Below are positions 1 to 11,838 of a stretch of DNA of 64,000 nt, one piece after another. The stretch comes from Citrus sinensis. Taxonomy: Eukaryota > Streptophyta > Magnoliopsida > Sapindales > Rutaceae. The DNA is taken from NCBI RefSeq assembly GCF_022201045.2, contig NC_068559.1:7745501-7809500 (forward strand). Direction: 5' to 3'. Numbering within the stretch: the first letter of the stretch is position 1; every line of letters begins with the position of its first letter. Below the pieces are notes generated by a model. That model saw only the letters and a list, made by a program, of their open reading frames with translations. It searched no databases and was not told the DNA's origin. The position numbers and the translations under genes were made by a program.

Positions 1-1515
1 ACAGGGTTTATACAATGAGTGGCATCGTTGGGTGCCTTGTTATCTTAAAAATAGTTTTTGGGTAGGAATGTCAACCACTCAACGCAGTGAGAGTATGAAT
101 GCATTTTTTTATGGTTATGTTAACTCGAAAACTACTTTGAAGCAGTCTGTGGAGCAATATAGCAATGCATTAAAGAATAAAGCTCAGAAAGAAGTTGAAG
201 AAGATGCTCAGTGTTCTTCCCATCAATTGCCATGTGTAACATCTTATACGATGGAGAAGTAAATCCGAGATGTGTACACAATTTCGAAATTTCAAGAATT
301 TCAACAAGAGTTGGTTGGAAAAATGTATTGCGAATTTGTCAATTCCATGGGTTGTGAATATATAGTTATAGAGGATGTCAAAGTTGATACATGGAAAAAA
401 AGGACCTTTTTTTAAGTATATTGTGATAAAGAAAATAGTGAAATCCATTGTAGTTGTTCAAGGTTCCAATTCAGAGGAATTCTCTGTAGGCATGCTATTA
501 CGATCATGATACGCAACGACATGGAAGTACTTCCAGAAAAGTTTATCCTGCGGAGATGGAGAAAAGATGTGTGGAGATGCTACAGTAGGGTGAAAACCAG
601 TCATGAGCTACATAGCTGCACAGATGAATAAAAACGATACGAGAAGATATGTGTTAGTTTTACAGAGGTTGCAAATGTGGCTGCAAAAGATGTGGAAAGT
701 TATAATCTTGTTTTGAATTGGATTGAGAAGGTACGGGTAGATCTACCGGAAACGATTCAGTGCGGAGGAAACGATGTAACTGTTGTTACAGGCCAAGGAA
801 GTTGTAGTAATAGCGTGGGAATTGAAAAAAGTACGTGTTGTAGGAAACGATGTTGAGACAGTACGTGATCCAGTCGTTAAGCGTCGTAAAGGTTGTCCAC
901 CTTGTCAAAGAAAAAAGTCGACTAAATTTTCAAAATCTAAATCAGGGCGTTCTAATGCAAATGTTAGTTTTAAAGTAAAATAATTATAGTAAAACAATTT
1001 ATTAATGGTGATCAAATGTTGGTTTTGTTGACTTTGCGGGATGGACATGTAAGCGATCGAGTGGCAACTATGATCCCAACATTTCAAAATCTTCAACAAA
1101 GTTCCGTTGATAGGAATATGTACCCACATGGAGTTATGGACTATTCTAATGTAAGTTTTTCACACTTTATGCGCAATATTTATAAGTATTATCATTTGGT
1201 TCAAGTTTCATTAATATATGTTTGTTTTAGGGCCTTATGAACTTGCATAATATAACTAGAGATAATGTTTATCCAACAGCTACACAAAATTCTAGCACAG
1301 TAAGTAGTGATAAAATTTGTATTTGCTCATCTTATGTAATTTGGTATTTGTTCATTTTATGTACTTTAACATCTTTATTATAACAAGATATTTATTTTTT
1401 TATAATAACACCCACAACTCCAGCCCCAAGTGCATGGACATTTTCAGCAGCTGCCTTTTCAGCAAAATAATGAATACGGAGTTAATAGGGAGTTTGGAAG
1501 TGATTTCGAAGAATA
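1..1515 (+). pseudogene. FAR1/FHY3-type MULE transposase, C-terminal part, decayed
   Basis: The left part lies outside the window. The readable frame from about base 2 carries the late transposase region (WVPCYLK, GMSTTQRSESMNAFF), typical of FAR1-related/MULE proteins. A SWIM zinc finger (CSC...CRH) follows at about 450-495, then a basic tail with RRKGCPPC at about 870-905. The frame is broken by TAA at 260-262, TAA at 413-415, a further stop near 630 and a frame change near 790. Three short downstream exons can still be read: about 1034-1150 (its acceptor looks mutated to CGG), 1231-1299 and 1424-1515, the last ending in a Gln/Asn-rich tail and TAG. The better preserved minus-strand copy at 25916-28744 has the same order of one long exon and several short ones. 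Clearly a transposon-derived pseudogene; the SWIM and transposase motifs are seen directly. Confidence 0.85.
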
Positions 1516-2399
1516 GCATTTTCAGTGCAATCATTGAGCTTGTGGATTTGATACATAGACTATTTATCCGCTAGTCATGTGGCTGCTGGTTTGATTCAGA
1601 CTCTTTTACTTGCAATCAAGGTTGGACTTGCTTTCTTGGTGATGCTTGCTATTATGTCCTTTAATGGAGGTGTGTTTTTGGTGGCTGTTGCTGGTCATAC
1701 TTTTGGATTCTTTATTTTTGGCAGCAGGGTTTTTAATAAATCACACCCCCTCCAAAAATCTCTGATCTTCCTCCCATGAGTTGTTGATACAATTAATGGT
1801 TGATTACTAAGAGTTAAGTATGTTCTTGAGTTTGGCTTTGTAGTTTATCTTGTAACTCTTAATTTCTGTAGAAATTGAATATGAAGAAATGGTATTGTGG
1901 GTGAGAAATTTTTTGCAGTTTTTATTGATTTTCAGTTTCTGGATTTGAGAAATTTAATTGCATATGATGCAAACGTGGTTATGCGGAAGAGATTCCAAGA
2001 GGGATTTTATTTGGTTATTTTTTCAATTGCCTTTTGCTATGTTGTTGTCAATAACAGACGCTGGTTATTGATGAAAGCTTTTGTTGTGTTTTAAATTGGA
2101 AATTGTAGCCACACCAGGACCACTAAGACTTTTACTTTTCCAAGTCACCAAAGGTAAAATGTTATGGTGTTCTCATATGCCTTAATTTCCAAAATTAGAT
2201 TTCGAATTAGGAGGATTCTTTAACTTAATTTCCAAGCTTTTGTTGGCTTGGGTGTTTGATCGACATTTTTTTTATTCTTATATATATTCGCATAATATAC
2301 TATTTACAGGCGTTTTTTTATCACTCAAGTAAAAATTGAGATCATGAGTTAAGTATACAATTCATGATACATTAACATTCATTTCATGGAATATATTAG
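1516..2399. other. Spacer between two convergent MULE genes
   Basis: AT-rich DNA with no coding exon that I could support. Several short open frames (1579-1779, 1897-2094) have no recognisable motif. It separates the 3' ends of the FAR1-type pseudogene and the minus-strand GRF zinc-finger gene, as a similar spacer of about 800 bp does in the second locus (25125-25915). Confidence 0.5.
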
Positions 2400-2810
2400 T
2401 TAAGTATACAATTTAAATATAATACATATTACAATTGTCATAATTATTTGTGGGACATATTTTACAATAAGACTTAAATCTTGATGCGGTCGTCTTTGTC
2501 GAAGTTCTTTCTCAAACAACTGAAATTTAAGAGACAAGCACTACATTTGATGCCCCAGCCTGCGAACTTTTCCTAATAAGATGTCAATTTTGCTCTCGTT
2601 CATGCTTCGATCTTCCATCCCTCCAAAGTCATTACATTCACTACTTTTCCGATCATCATCCCATTCAAAAGCCCCACATCCTTTGCACTTCCAAAACTTA
2701 CGATTCGGATTTTCTCTCGTATGTGAAATTCGTAAGACCTTATTACTATTGCTGCATTTTTCACAAGCTTTCACCCGTGTTCGATTTTCACTTGTGCTGC
2801 TACAAGACAT
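2400..2810 (-). pseudogene. Small GRF zinc-finger protein with C-terminal hydrophobic tail, one in-frame stop
   Basis: From the ATG at 2810 the frame gives an 89-aa protein. A Ser-rich start is followed by a GRF-type zinc-finger pattern (CEKCS...SHTRENPNRKFWKCKGCGAFEW), with the NP-x-R-x-F-W-x-C core that defines this family. TAG at 2541-2543 ends it, but the same frame continues without another stop to TAA at 2400-2402. That extension adds a charged helical stretch (FEKELRQRRPHQ) and a hydrophobic segment (PQIIMTIVICIIF) five residues or fewer from the end. The ancestral product was therefore probably about 136 aa with a tail anchor. It is convergent with the FAR1-type transposase at 1-1515. 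Known: GRF fingers bind nucleic acid in several DNA-repair proteins. Inferred: an accessory gene of a MULE. The start is the first ATG and gives MSCSS.., a common start of plant GRF proteins. Confidence 0.65.
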
Positions 2811-2976
2811 AATGATTGAACAATTTCTCTACAATATAAACAAATAGCACAATCATTGTAGCACAAATATATACAGCACATAATGGCAATTCCCAGCACA
2901 AAGTTATAATAATTCTTTTATCATCCAATTTCCAGCACAAAGCCATCTCAATTAGCCCCTAAGACTACAAAAAATG

Positions 2977-3325
2977 CAATCCCAAATCAACCTATCCGAA
3001 CTATATATCAACATAATTTAACAATTTCTAGCAGCAAGTTTTAACAGCAGATAAACTTCCAACAACAACTCATCCCAAAATCAGCAACTCATCAATCCCA
3101 AATCAACCTATCCGAACTATATATCAACAGAATTTAACAATTTCTAGCAGCAAGATTTAACAGCAGATAAAATTCCAACAACAACTCATCCTAAAATCAG
3201 CAACTCATCAATCCCAAATCAACCTATCCGAACTATATATCAACAGAATTTAACAATTTCTAGCAGCAAATTTTAACAGCAGATAACTTCCAACAACAAC
3301 TCATCCCAAAATCAGCAACTCATAA
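2977..3325. repeat. Tandem repeat, 116-bp unit, three copies
   Basis: The motif CAACCTATCCGAACTATATA recurs at 2988, 3104 and 3220, a constant spacing of 116 bp, with nearly identical sequence between. It lies upstream of the minus-strand GRF gene, inside the presumed 5' flank of that gene. Confidence 0.9.
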
Positions 3326-3525
3326 CTCACAACACAATAGCATTTTGCTAATTAAACCAATTACCTCCGCGAATTGATTACGACGGGCTACAACTATCGA
3401 CAGGGCAGACAGGGAAAGAGAAACCCAACGAGATGCGTGAGAGAGACCCACGACGAGAGAAAACCGAAAGAGAGAGCAGCGAGATGCGCGAGAGGCCAGA
3501 TGAGAGAGACCCACGGCAAGAGAGA

Positions 3526-3680
3526 GAGCCACAGCCGAAGAGAGACCCACGCTCGAGAGAGAGAGAGCCACAGCCGAATAGAGACCCACGCTCGAGAAAG
3601 AGAGCCACAGCCGAAGAGAGACCCTCGCTCAAGAGAGAGAGCCACAGCCGAAGAGAGACCCACGCTCGAGAGAGAAAGAG
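3526..3680. repeat. GA-rich minisatellite, 37-39 bp unit, about four copies
   Basis: The block GAGCCACAGCCGA recurs at 3526, 3565, 3602 and 3639, separated by GAGAGAGACCCACGCTC-type sequence. All frames stay open through it on both strands, which creates several long Arg/Glu- or Ser/Leu-rich open frames that are unlikely to be genes. It may be 5' leader DNA of the minus-strand GRF gene. Confidence 0.85.
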
Positions 3681-3776
3681 AGAAAATCGAAGGAGAGAGC
3701 AATCCCACGATCCGTTTTGTGAGGCAAGTGTGTGAGGCGAGTGTGCTAGTTTTGAAGCCACAGTATTTTCTTTTAT

Positions 3777-3809
3777 AGTTAGCACAAAACGAACCGTTTT
3801 GTGCTAACT
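3777..3809. other. Perfect 15-bp inverted repeat with 3-bp loop
   Basis: AGTTAGCACAAAACG and its exact reverse complement CGTTTTGTGCTAACT are separated by AAC. It sits just outside the GA-rich block and may mark the outer end of the transposon that carries the GRF gene, or be a nested terminal repeat. Confidence 0.7.
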
Positions 3810-4436
3810 GTGGTGCTAAGCGTGGTGCGTTTCTCATTTTCCTTATTTTTTTGGATCTAGAGCAGATATAAATATTTATTTCTTTTTTGGATTCGCATCT
3901 ACAGCAAAAAATGTGGATCCATGAAGGATTTAGAGCAGATGCGGATCTTGATTTTTATTATGGATATGAATATGGAGCATAATAGATCCAACCAACATTT
4001 ATCTCGTTGCCATCCTAGTGCTTTTCAAACCTCATTGTTAAATAAACCCATTAAATAATATTGAAAAACTAATGCCTTTTTATTCCAAATAATAATTTCT
4101 CTCTCTAGAAACCCATAAATGTAGTTTTGTTTTGCTTTTTCTTCTCCTGCCACCATTCACTAATTTGTTGCTGATTTATCTAAAAACTCATCCTACCAAA
4201 TTCGATTTTTGTAATGTCAAGAGCCAATTTTGGAGAGTACCATTTGCATAAATCTGGAGAGTATTGAACTTCAAAAGATATCTTTTTACGTGTTAATTCA
4301 TGCATCTTGAAAGTAATCCATTTTATCTTGATATTAGAATGAGAATATTGATGATGCAAAGAATTTGCGAGCCAAAAAGAGAGAGAGAGAGAGAGAGAGT
4401 CTATAATGTGTATGTGTAGGATGAGTGATGATACAA
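3810..4436. other. Non-coding stretch with short GA microsatellite
   Basis: No exon recognised. Bases 3853-3990 contain repeated GGATCTAGAGCAGAT / GGATTTAGAGCAGATGCGGATC phrases of transposon type. A GA dinucleotide run lies at about 4378-4400. Confidence 0.5.
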
Positions 4437-4595
4437 CCACAAACTCTTGTACAAACTAATGTGGCATTAATTCATTGGTTGAATGAAAATATAAAATAAT
4501 ATAAATAAATCATGTGGCCCAAGAGATATTTAATTCAACCAATGAATCAACGCCACTTCCGTTTGTACAAAATAAGTTTATACAAGAGCTTGTGG
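4437..4595. mobile_element. Foldback MITE of about 159 bp
   Basis: The left end (CCACAAACTCTTGTACAAAC, then ...GGCATTAATTCATTGGTTGAAT) and the right end (ATTCAACCAATGAATCAACGCC...TACAAGAGCTTGTGG) are reverse complements with few mismatches over some 50 bp. They leave an AT-rich loop of about 55 bp. No convincing target duplication was found. A non-autonomous DNA transposon remnant is the natural reading. Confidence 0.75.
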
Positions 4596-5312
4596 CTATA
4601 TCTTTACTCGTGTAGAATTAGGTGTGAGTAAAAAAGAGTTTTGTTTTGTTTTGCTTTTTTTTTTTTTTCAAAGAGAGACACAAGAATTTATATTTTATCC
4701 TTCATTATAATTGCTAGAATGAGTGATTTTATAAAATCAGTGAAGGGATGCCAATGGTCCCATTTAAATTATTTTATGATTAATTTTTTTCTTCTAAATC
4801 TTAAGGATGGTGAAAACTATTAATCATGATCTAACATGTTTTTTTTTTTATTTAATGCACACACATAAAAAAAATTCAAAGACAAATACCTAAATTTTAA
4901 GAAAATTTTACTTCTTACTATTGAAGTTAAACCTTGATCTAACCATAAGTTCACAACAAGCTCTTGGTAAAGCAAATACTAATATAATATTTACTAACAT
5001 CAAAAAGTAAAATTACTTTAAAAATGCCAAAAAAAAGCAATTTTTTTTCATTAAATGCAATAAAAAATGCAGCTATAACTATAATCGAGTTAAATTTGAA
5101 AAATTCAACAAATAAAAATTATTTATTTTTGACCTTTTAATTTGAGTTAATTTTAGTACTTATTTGGACCATGTTGGGCTAAACCAATCAGGCCGCAAAG
5201 GCTCAAGCCCAACAACACTTCGGGAATTCTATTAGGTTCAGGGTCCATTCCCAAACTTAGAGGAAAGCGAACAACATTAACTAAAAGAAAATCGAATAAA
5301 ATCAATAAATAA
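4596..5312. other. AT-rich intergenic DNA
   Basis: Nothing coding seen. Poly-T and poly-A runs are frequent. A GC-richer patch at 5165-5215 contains inverted TTGGGCT/AGCCCAA words, a common transposon-end feature in plants, but no partner was found. Confidence 0.4.
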
Positions 5313-6925
5313 GAAATTTTTGGGGGCACCTATGTTGCAACAGTTGCAACATACCACTACTTTTGTCTTTTTGTAATCTAACCATTGAATCCAAGATAAG
5401 AATGGCAAAAACAAATGCAACGGCAAGGATGTATTTACTTAAGTTATTTTCATTGGAATCCCTCTTGTTTTTGAAGTATCAGAAAAAAAATATAATTATT
5501 ATTATTTTATTTATTGGTTTAGTTGTTAAATGATATGAATAAGGAAGAAGTAGAAAATTTTAAGAGAACTTTTATTATTGATATTAGACAATTACAATGC
5601 ATGATTCAATACTCATTTATAAAAGTCACAACCCCATAAATATAAAATGAAGTCTATGTTTGCTTCCCAACTTCAGAAAGATAAATCCCTTTATTTATTT
5701 CATAAATTCATAAATATTTCATAATTATCTAATTATTACTATCATTTCTAAATCTAATCTCATTATTTAAAATTTATTGTTAATTATATTTAATTATTAT
5801 TTTTATATTAATTATTAATATATAAATATAATATGATATAATAAAATAATATTATAAAATAATTTATTTTTAATATAATAATTATTATAGTAAAAATAAA
5901 AATATTATTTAAATATATTTAATGTTTCAATTAAGGCAAAAGTTAGCACATTGTTGTGAATTGTATAATTGACCACAATCCAGCTTTCAAAACTTCCAAA
6001 CATAGGTAAGCAATAAATTAATGTGAACAATATTATAACAATACACAATACTTTGTTACAAACTCATTCTAATGGTGCATTTATTAAATAAAAATCGAAA
6101 TGAGCTGAAATTGTAATAAGAAATTTGAATCAAAATAAGTTGTTTACTTGAGCTGTAGGAATCAAAATCGAAATAAACAACATTTTCATTTATGTGTTTA
6201 CTTTATTTTAGAATTGGAATAAACTATTATAAGTTACTAAAATACCATTGTTAATCCCTAATATTATTTGTATATATTACAATTAAAACAATAAAAATAA
6301 TAATAATAATAAAACTAAAAATAATAATGATGACAATAATATTAATTTAGCACAAAAAATTAATAAAATTTAACAATAATAATAATAACAGCAACAACAA
6401 AATTAACTGAAATAATAATATTAATAATGATAATAATTAAAATAATAAAAATTATTAATAAGTTTTAATAATAATATTATTAATAAAATAATAACAACAA
6501 TAATTAATCATAATTAAAATAATAAATTTAATATATTTTAATAACAAAAATAATTTCAATCGTAACAAGATAATATTAATAATAATGAATTAATTACGGT
6601 ATAATAACAATTAAAATAATAAAAGTATTGAATTTTAATAATAAATAATGACAGTAATAATCATAAAGAATAATAATAATTAAAATAAATAAAATAGTAA
6701 AATTTAATAGTAATAATATAATAATTGATATTAATAATAATAATAACAATAATAATTAAAATTCTTTTCAAATACCATTTTATCCCAATAAAAGACTTAT
6801 ATGTAACATTTTGTAACTTCTGGTGTCTATTTAATTTTTCATAAAATATAAGGTGGTGTAGTGTAATCAGCTGCATAAGGTGGTATGTTGCAACTGTTGC
6901 AAGACAGGCGGACCCGAAATTTTTT
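5313..6925. mobile_element. Non-autonomous TIR element, about 1.6 kb
   Basis: The left end (GAAATTTTTGGGGGCACC, then TATGTTGCAACAGTTGCAAC and ATACCAC) matches the reverse complement of the right end at about 6879-6925 (GGTGGTATGTTGCAACTGTT, GCAAGACAGGCGGACC, CGAAATTTTTT) over more than 40 bp with a few mismatches. The interior has no transposase frame; 6280-6770 is an AAT-rich low-complexity tract. Target duplication not resolved. The right end sits about 350 bp before the start codon of the coiled-coil gene, so it may lie in its promoter region. Confidence 0.7.
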
Positions 6926-7280
6926 GCTAAAAACATTGACAACAATTTCAGAAAGCATGATGTCTCTGCCACTCTGGGGCCAAATGTTTGTTCAAATGGT
7001 CTCCAAAAAGAAGCTTCTTTGTTCATTCCCAACGGACCTAAAATAAATTCTCTCTCTTTTCCACACTGAAAGTGCAATGAAAATAAAGCAATCCCATTTT
7101 GGCTTCATCAACTTTATCCTTCTAAGGTCTCATTTCTTTGTTTTCTTGTCAATCACCCATCTGGGTTGTCCTCAATTTCTTGTTTTTAGTACTAAAATCA
7201 CTTTTTTTATTGTTTATTTTTATTGTTGAAGCTGAGTTTGTAGTTGGAATTTTGTGGGGTTAGGGTTTATCTTTGTGATA

Positions 7281-10200
7281 ATGCCTAGTTCTGGTCAGGA
7301 GATGCAAGATCAGAGGTATGGACCACCTGTTGAATTATTATTATGATTATTTTGTGATTTGTTATGGGGTTTATTTGCTCATGAAGTTTTTGTTTTAGTT
7401 ATAGTGATTGTTGTTTTATCAATTGTCTTTCAGTTAATTTATTCTTTTTTGAGTGTTTTGGCTAGGATTCTATTGTTGTTAGTAGATAAGAGAATTGTGG
7501 AAAAATAAATTAATTGCAATTTTGAATATAAAATGTGATCTGGGTTAACTGTAAATTCATTTTGGAAATTCTGTAGAATTAATATATTCTGGGAAGTGAC
7601 TGGGTTATGGTTCCTTAGCCCAAGAAAGACATGGAGATTTGATTCATTAATTGTGAATATAGGTTAAAAATGTTAATCTTTAAAGCTTCTTCTTAATCTG
7701 CTTTGCAGTTTTCTTTTTGACTTATTGTTTCTTATGAATTAGGACAAATTCCGGCATGGAGGATTCTAACACAATGACGATTGAATTTCTGCGAGCACGC
7801 TTGCTGTCTGAAAGATCTGTTTCAAAAAGTGCAAGGCAGAGAGCTGATGAACTGGCGAGAAGGGTATGCCGTGAATTTTTTTTTTTTTCAATTATGTCTT
7901 TGCCATTACATATACTGTTTGAGGAACCAGTCTTCTCTCCCTTCCAAAGTTTGCTTCCATGATACTTATAAATGTGAATTATATAAATGGAATAGGTGGT
8001 AGAATTGGAGGAACAACTAAAGCTTGTCTCGCTTCAAAGAAAGAAGGCTGAGAAGGCAACGGCTGATGTTCTTGCTATTTTGGAGAACAATGGGATAAGT
8101 GAAATTTCTGATTCATTTGATTCGGGCTCTGACCAGGAAACACCATGTGAGTCGGAAGTGGGTAATAATTTCAATAAAGAGGAAGAGAACTCAGTTGATT
8201 CAAAATTTAGAAGAAATGCATCTGTGGAACATTCTGGATCTGGCAATGATTTTTCTCCGGTGCCTCATAGAGGCCTTTCTTGGAATGGCCGCAGGGGCAC
8301 TAAGCAGTCCCTTGAGAAGTACAAGGATTCTTATTTAAGAAGAAGGAGTAGTTTTGCATCTACCGGTTCCTCTTCCCCAAAAAATCGTGTAGGCAAGTCA
8401 TGTCGTCAGATAAGACGGCGAGAATCAAAGTTAGTGTCTTCTATTCTTTTTGGGGTTGCATTCTATCAATAATGTGATGCCATTTTTTCCTCTCTTGTTC
8501 TTTAAAGCTCTATTAAGATTATCAAACGTGCAGGTGTTTTGTCAGTATTTTGATAGTGAGCACCATACGATAAACGCCCATTTGCTAGTTAAACTTGTAA
8601 TACTAGCATAGGAACTTATTCCTAACTTTGAAGGCCAAAGAATTCTTTATGTTGTCACAATTTTCTTTGCCGGCTTTACGTTTTGTCACATGATATGGAT
8701 AACCATAGAAAAGTAATTGTAATTTTATGATTGTAATATTTATGAGCGTTATATCCCATTTTCAGTGGAAGATGATAGTTTGGTTAGGGAATTTTTTTAT
8801 TGAGCTTCATTTTAACTTCTTGTCTTTGCATCGTGGATCTGCTCATAAATTCTACCTATCCATTTTAAACCATGTGTTTTCATATAATAATTTATTAGAT
8901 GTTTGTGTTGTAGATCTGCAGTTGAGGAGCTTAAAACGGAACCTGTGAAGGTTGATTCTCAAGAAAATGGAGGTGGCACCTCTTTAGAAGTTGATAGGAA
9001 ACCTGAGGTCTTGAGAGGATCTGAAGCTCAGGAAGAGCAATATTTAGGAGAGGGTTCAGATTCAGGTTGCTTTGAAAATGAGAAATTGGTGACCGGTGGT
9101 GGCATAGACTTTAATGGGTGTGGAGGAGACAAAGATATGGAGAAGGCACTAGAAGATCAAGCACAACTCATTGGAAGATACGAAGAAATGGAAAAGGCTC
9201 AAAGAGAATGGGAAGAGAGGTTTAGAGAAAATAACAGCAGTACTCCGGTATGCTTACTCAGAACCTATAAGATTCGTAGGCATTTGAACTTGCTTGCTTT
9301 ATCTTAATACCACTGGTATGCCACATGTGAAAGGAAAGATTTTTGTTACTGCTGAAATCAAATGCTCAAATGGACATTTTAGTGTGATGACAGATATTCC
9401 ATCGTTTACAGTTATGTAGCATAATCCAGCAAATTGCATCCTTTTGTACACCCTTTTATATTTGTATTCAAAAACTTAGATCTAGTTTCTCCAGTTTCAG
9501 CCAAAATTAAAATAAAGGGGTGCCATGAGGGTTTAACTGAGTGGCTAGACCCATAGTTCGCTCCCATGAAGTTTGGGCTTGAGCCCCCGATGGACACCTA
9601 TCCCCTAAATGGGTGTGATAAATTGCATCTTTGCCTATTGCTTTTCATATACATATGCTCGAACTCAAGATCTAATGATTCCATGGTTAAAATCTATATT
9701 AAAGAGAGGAAGCCCATGATGGTTAGCTGAATGGCTAGACCCATGGTTTGCTCCCATGATGTTTGGGGTTCCAGCTCCTAGAGGAGCTGCTTCCATAAAT
9801 AAGACTAGATTTTACTGAAGATAGGCCCAGATCTAATGGTTTGATGGTTTCAGCCTGTATAGAAAGAAAGGGGCCTCCTGATGGTTAGCTAAATGGGTAG
9901 ACCCATTGATTGCTCACATGAGCCCAGTTATGGCTCAAAATGGGCTTATACATATGGGCCGTGCTAGTATAGCATTAAATCAAGGCCAGGTTTTGTAGCA
10001 GATATTTTAACTAAATGTCAGTAATTTAGAAAAAAATACAAGAAAGACTGGCATGGGAATATCGTTTAGAAATGAATCCTAAGTGAGGAAAACACTATTT
10101 CTGACTTATTTTCTGATCTGCAACTTTGGAAAGCATGATCAGAGTTATCTTGTAGGATACTATTTTGTTGCTTGCAGAATACTAGTTATTACGACTTCTC

Positions 10201-11838
10201 TATCTGTTATAAAGAACAAATATTGGTGATATTAACTGTTTTATGTTGCTAAATGTGGGGGGGCGCTTGCATGCCATCGGGTTCTATGAATAATGAAAAT
10301 TCTGAGTGAATCTTGCTTAGAAATATATTGCAGATAGTGCTGTAGCTGGTGATTTTAGGAGATTTGTTTAACCTGCATACTTGCGGAAGTGTAAATGCAT
10401 TTAGACAGAGGCTGAGTGTGCTTTTGTCCACTATTATCATGTGATTCATGTTTTGCCATGTAATGTTTGTGCCTTAAATAGTTTCTTCAGTTCTTTTTCC
10501 CTTCTCCTAAAATCATTTTCTCTGCATGTTAACATTATGGTCTCTTGCTCATAAATTGTTCAGGATTCTTGTGATCCGGGGAACCAATCGGATGTAACTG
10601 AGGAAAGAGAGGAGAGCAAGGTACAGGTTCAACGTGTTGCTGGGACAGTTAATTCTCAAGTCCAAGAGGCTAAAACAGAAGTTCATCTTTCCAATCAATT
10701 GTCTAATACTAAGTCCAATGGGTTTCTGCCTCCACAATCAGGGGATCAGAAGTGCAGCAGCACCCCTGCATCTGAGCCCCTAGCTCAAGATTTTGCATTT
10801 ACTATGTCAAACGAAAAGCAGAATCAGGAGAGCCTGGGCAACAACCATTATGTACCTTCACATAGTTCCCATCATCGTCTACATCCACATGGCTCCCCTG
10901 AAAACCAGTCATCCCAGACTGTTTCATCAAATACAGGCAGCAGTTCCAGAAGAGAAGTTTCTGGGAGTCAAAGTGAACAGTATGCATTGGTGCCGCATCA
11001 AACATCCAGTGGGTTCAATGAAGTGTTGGAGGCTCTTAAACAGGCAAGGTTATCGCTACGACAAAAAATGAGTAGTTTGCCATCGACAGAAAGTAGATCA
11101 GTTGGAAAAGTGATTGAACCTTCTCTTTCTGCTAGTACAGTCTGGGACAGGGTGGAGATTCCAGTTGGATGTTCTGGACTTTTCAGGGTACCAACTGATT
11201 ATGCTGTTGAGACGTCTAAAGCTAACTTCCTAGTTTCAGATTCTCGACCAAGTTTGGCAAATTATAATCCCACAAGTGGTATTGGGTTAGTTTCTGATGA
11301 TCAAACTGTCAGCAATTCTTTAATGGATACTAGGTCCACATTTGCTGCAGATAATTTTCGGCCAACTAGGGATCTATTTCTCACTGGGCCTTCCACTGAT
11401 ACAAGGTCAAGCTATTCAGCAGAAAATCGACTTCTCACCAGGCAATACAGTGATACACGATCGAGAGTATCTATGATGAGACCATCCTTTGATAGTAACT
11501 TAGATGCTGGCCTGCCCTCATTCAGGCAGTACATGTACCCCAATTTTTCCTCGTATCCCGACCAGGTGCCACAGGTACCAAGGAATGAAAGATTATCTAC
11601 ATTCCTTCCGGGTAGGTCAGTTGAGATGTCAGTTGAGATATCTCCTATGCTGGATGCCGGTCTCTCCTCTTCCAGTCAGTCTGCAAACCCCTACTTTTCC
11701 TCATATCCTGACCTGATGCCACAGATACCCGCTCATGAAGGGTTGTCTACATTGCGTCCCAGCAGGTCAGCTGGGATGCCTCCTGCTAATCACTTGCCAT
11801 TTCACAATGATCATACCAGACCATATATGTACAGATAG
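7281..11838 (+). CDS. Plant-specific coiled-coil protein, five exons, 732 aa
   Basis: Exons 7281-7315, 7743-7863, 7996-8429, 8914-9247 and 10564-11838 join in frame with GT-AG introns and total 2199 nt. The product starts MPSSGQEMQDQR. Residues about 17-85 form a strong coiled coil (FLRARLLSERSVSKSARQ, then VVELEEQLKLVSLQRKKAEK). A Ser/acidic region follows, then Arg-rich SYLRRRSSFASTGSSSP. A second short coiled coil (DMEKALEDQAQLIGRYEEME) lies at about 270-306. The Ser/Pro-rich rest contains repeated SSYPDxxPQxP and GLSTxxPxRS phrases. It looks like a family conserved in eudicots, but I cannot assign a biochemical role; scaffold or cytoskeletal association is only a guess from the coiled coil. 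All exon phases agree and there is no internal stop, so the gene is probably intact. Confidence 0.85.
9520..9965 (+). repeat. Three related tRNA-like (SINE-type) repeats in intron 4 of the coiled-coil gene
   Basis: A phrase of the type GATGGTTAGCTGAATGGCTA, GACCCATGGTTTGCTCCCAT recurs at about 9524, 9717 and 9879. TTAGCTGAATGG resembles a Pol III A box. About 35-40 nt later come GGGCTTGAGCCCC or GGGGTTCCAGCTCC, which resemble a B box (GGTTCGANNCC) with 1-2 mismatches. The spacing is tRNA-like. Inferred to be tRNA-derived SINE pieces; no poly-A tail or target duplication was resolved. Confidence 0.5.

Noticed and set aside
1579-2094. Two hydrophobic plus-strand ORFs between the MULE genes
   Set aside because: T-rich spacer gives hydrophobic translations by composition; no domain or start context.
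3320-3837. Four overlapping open frames of 89-147 aa on both strands
   Set aside because: All come from the 37-39 bp GA-rich minisatellite, which keeps every frame open; composition is just repeated Arg/Glu or Ser/Leu.
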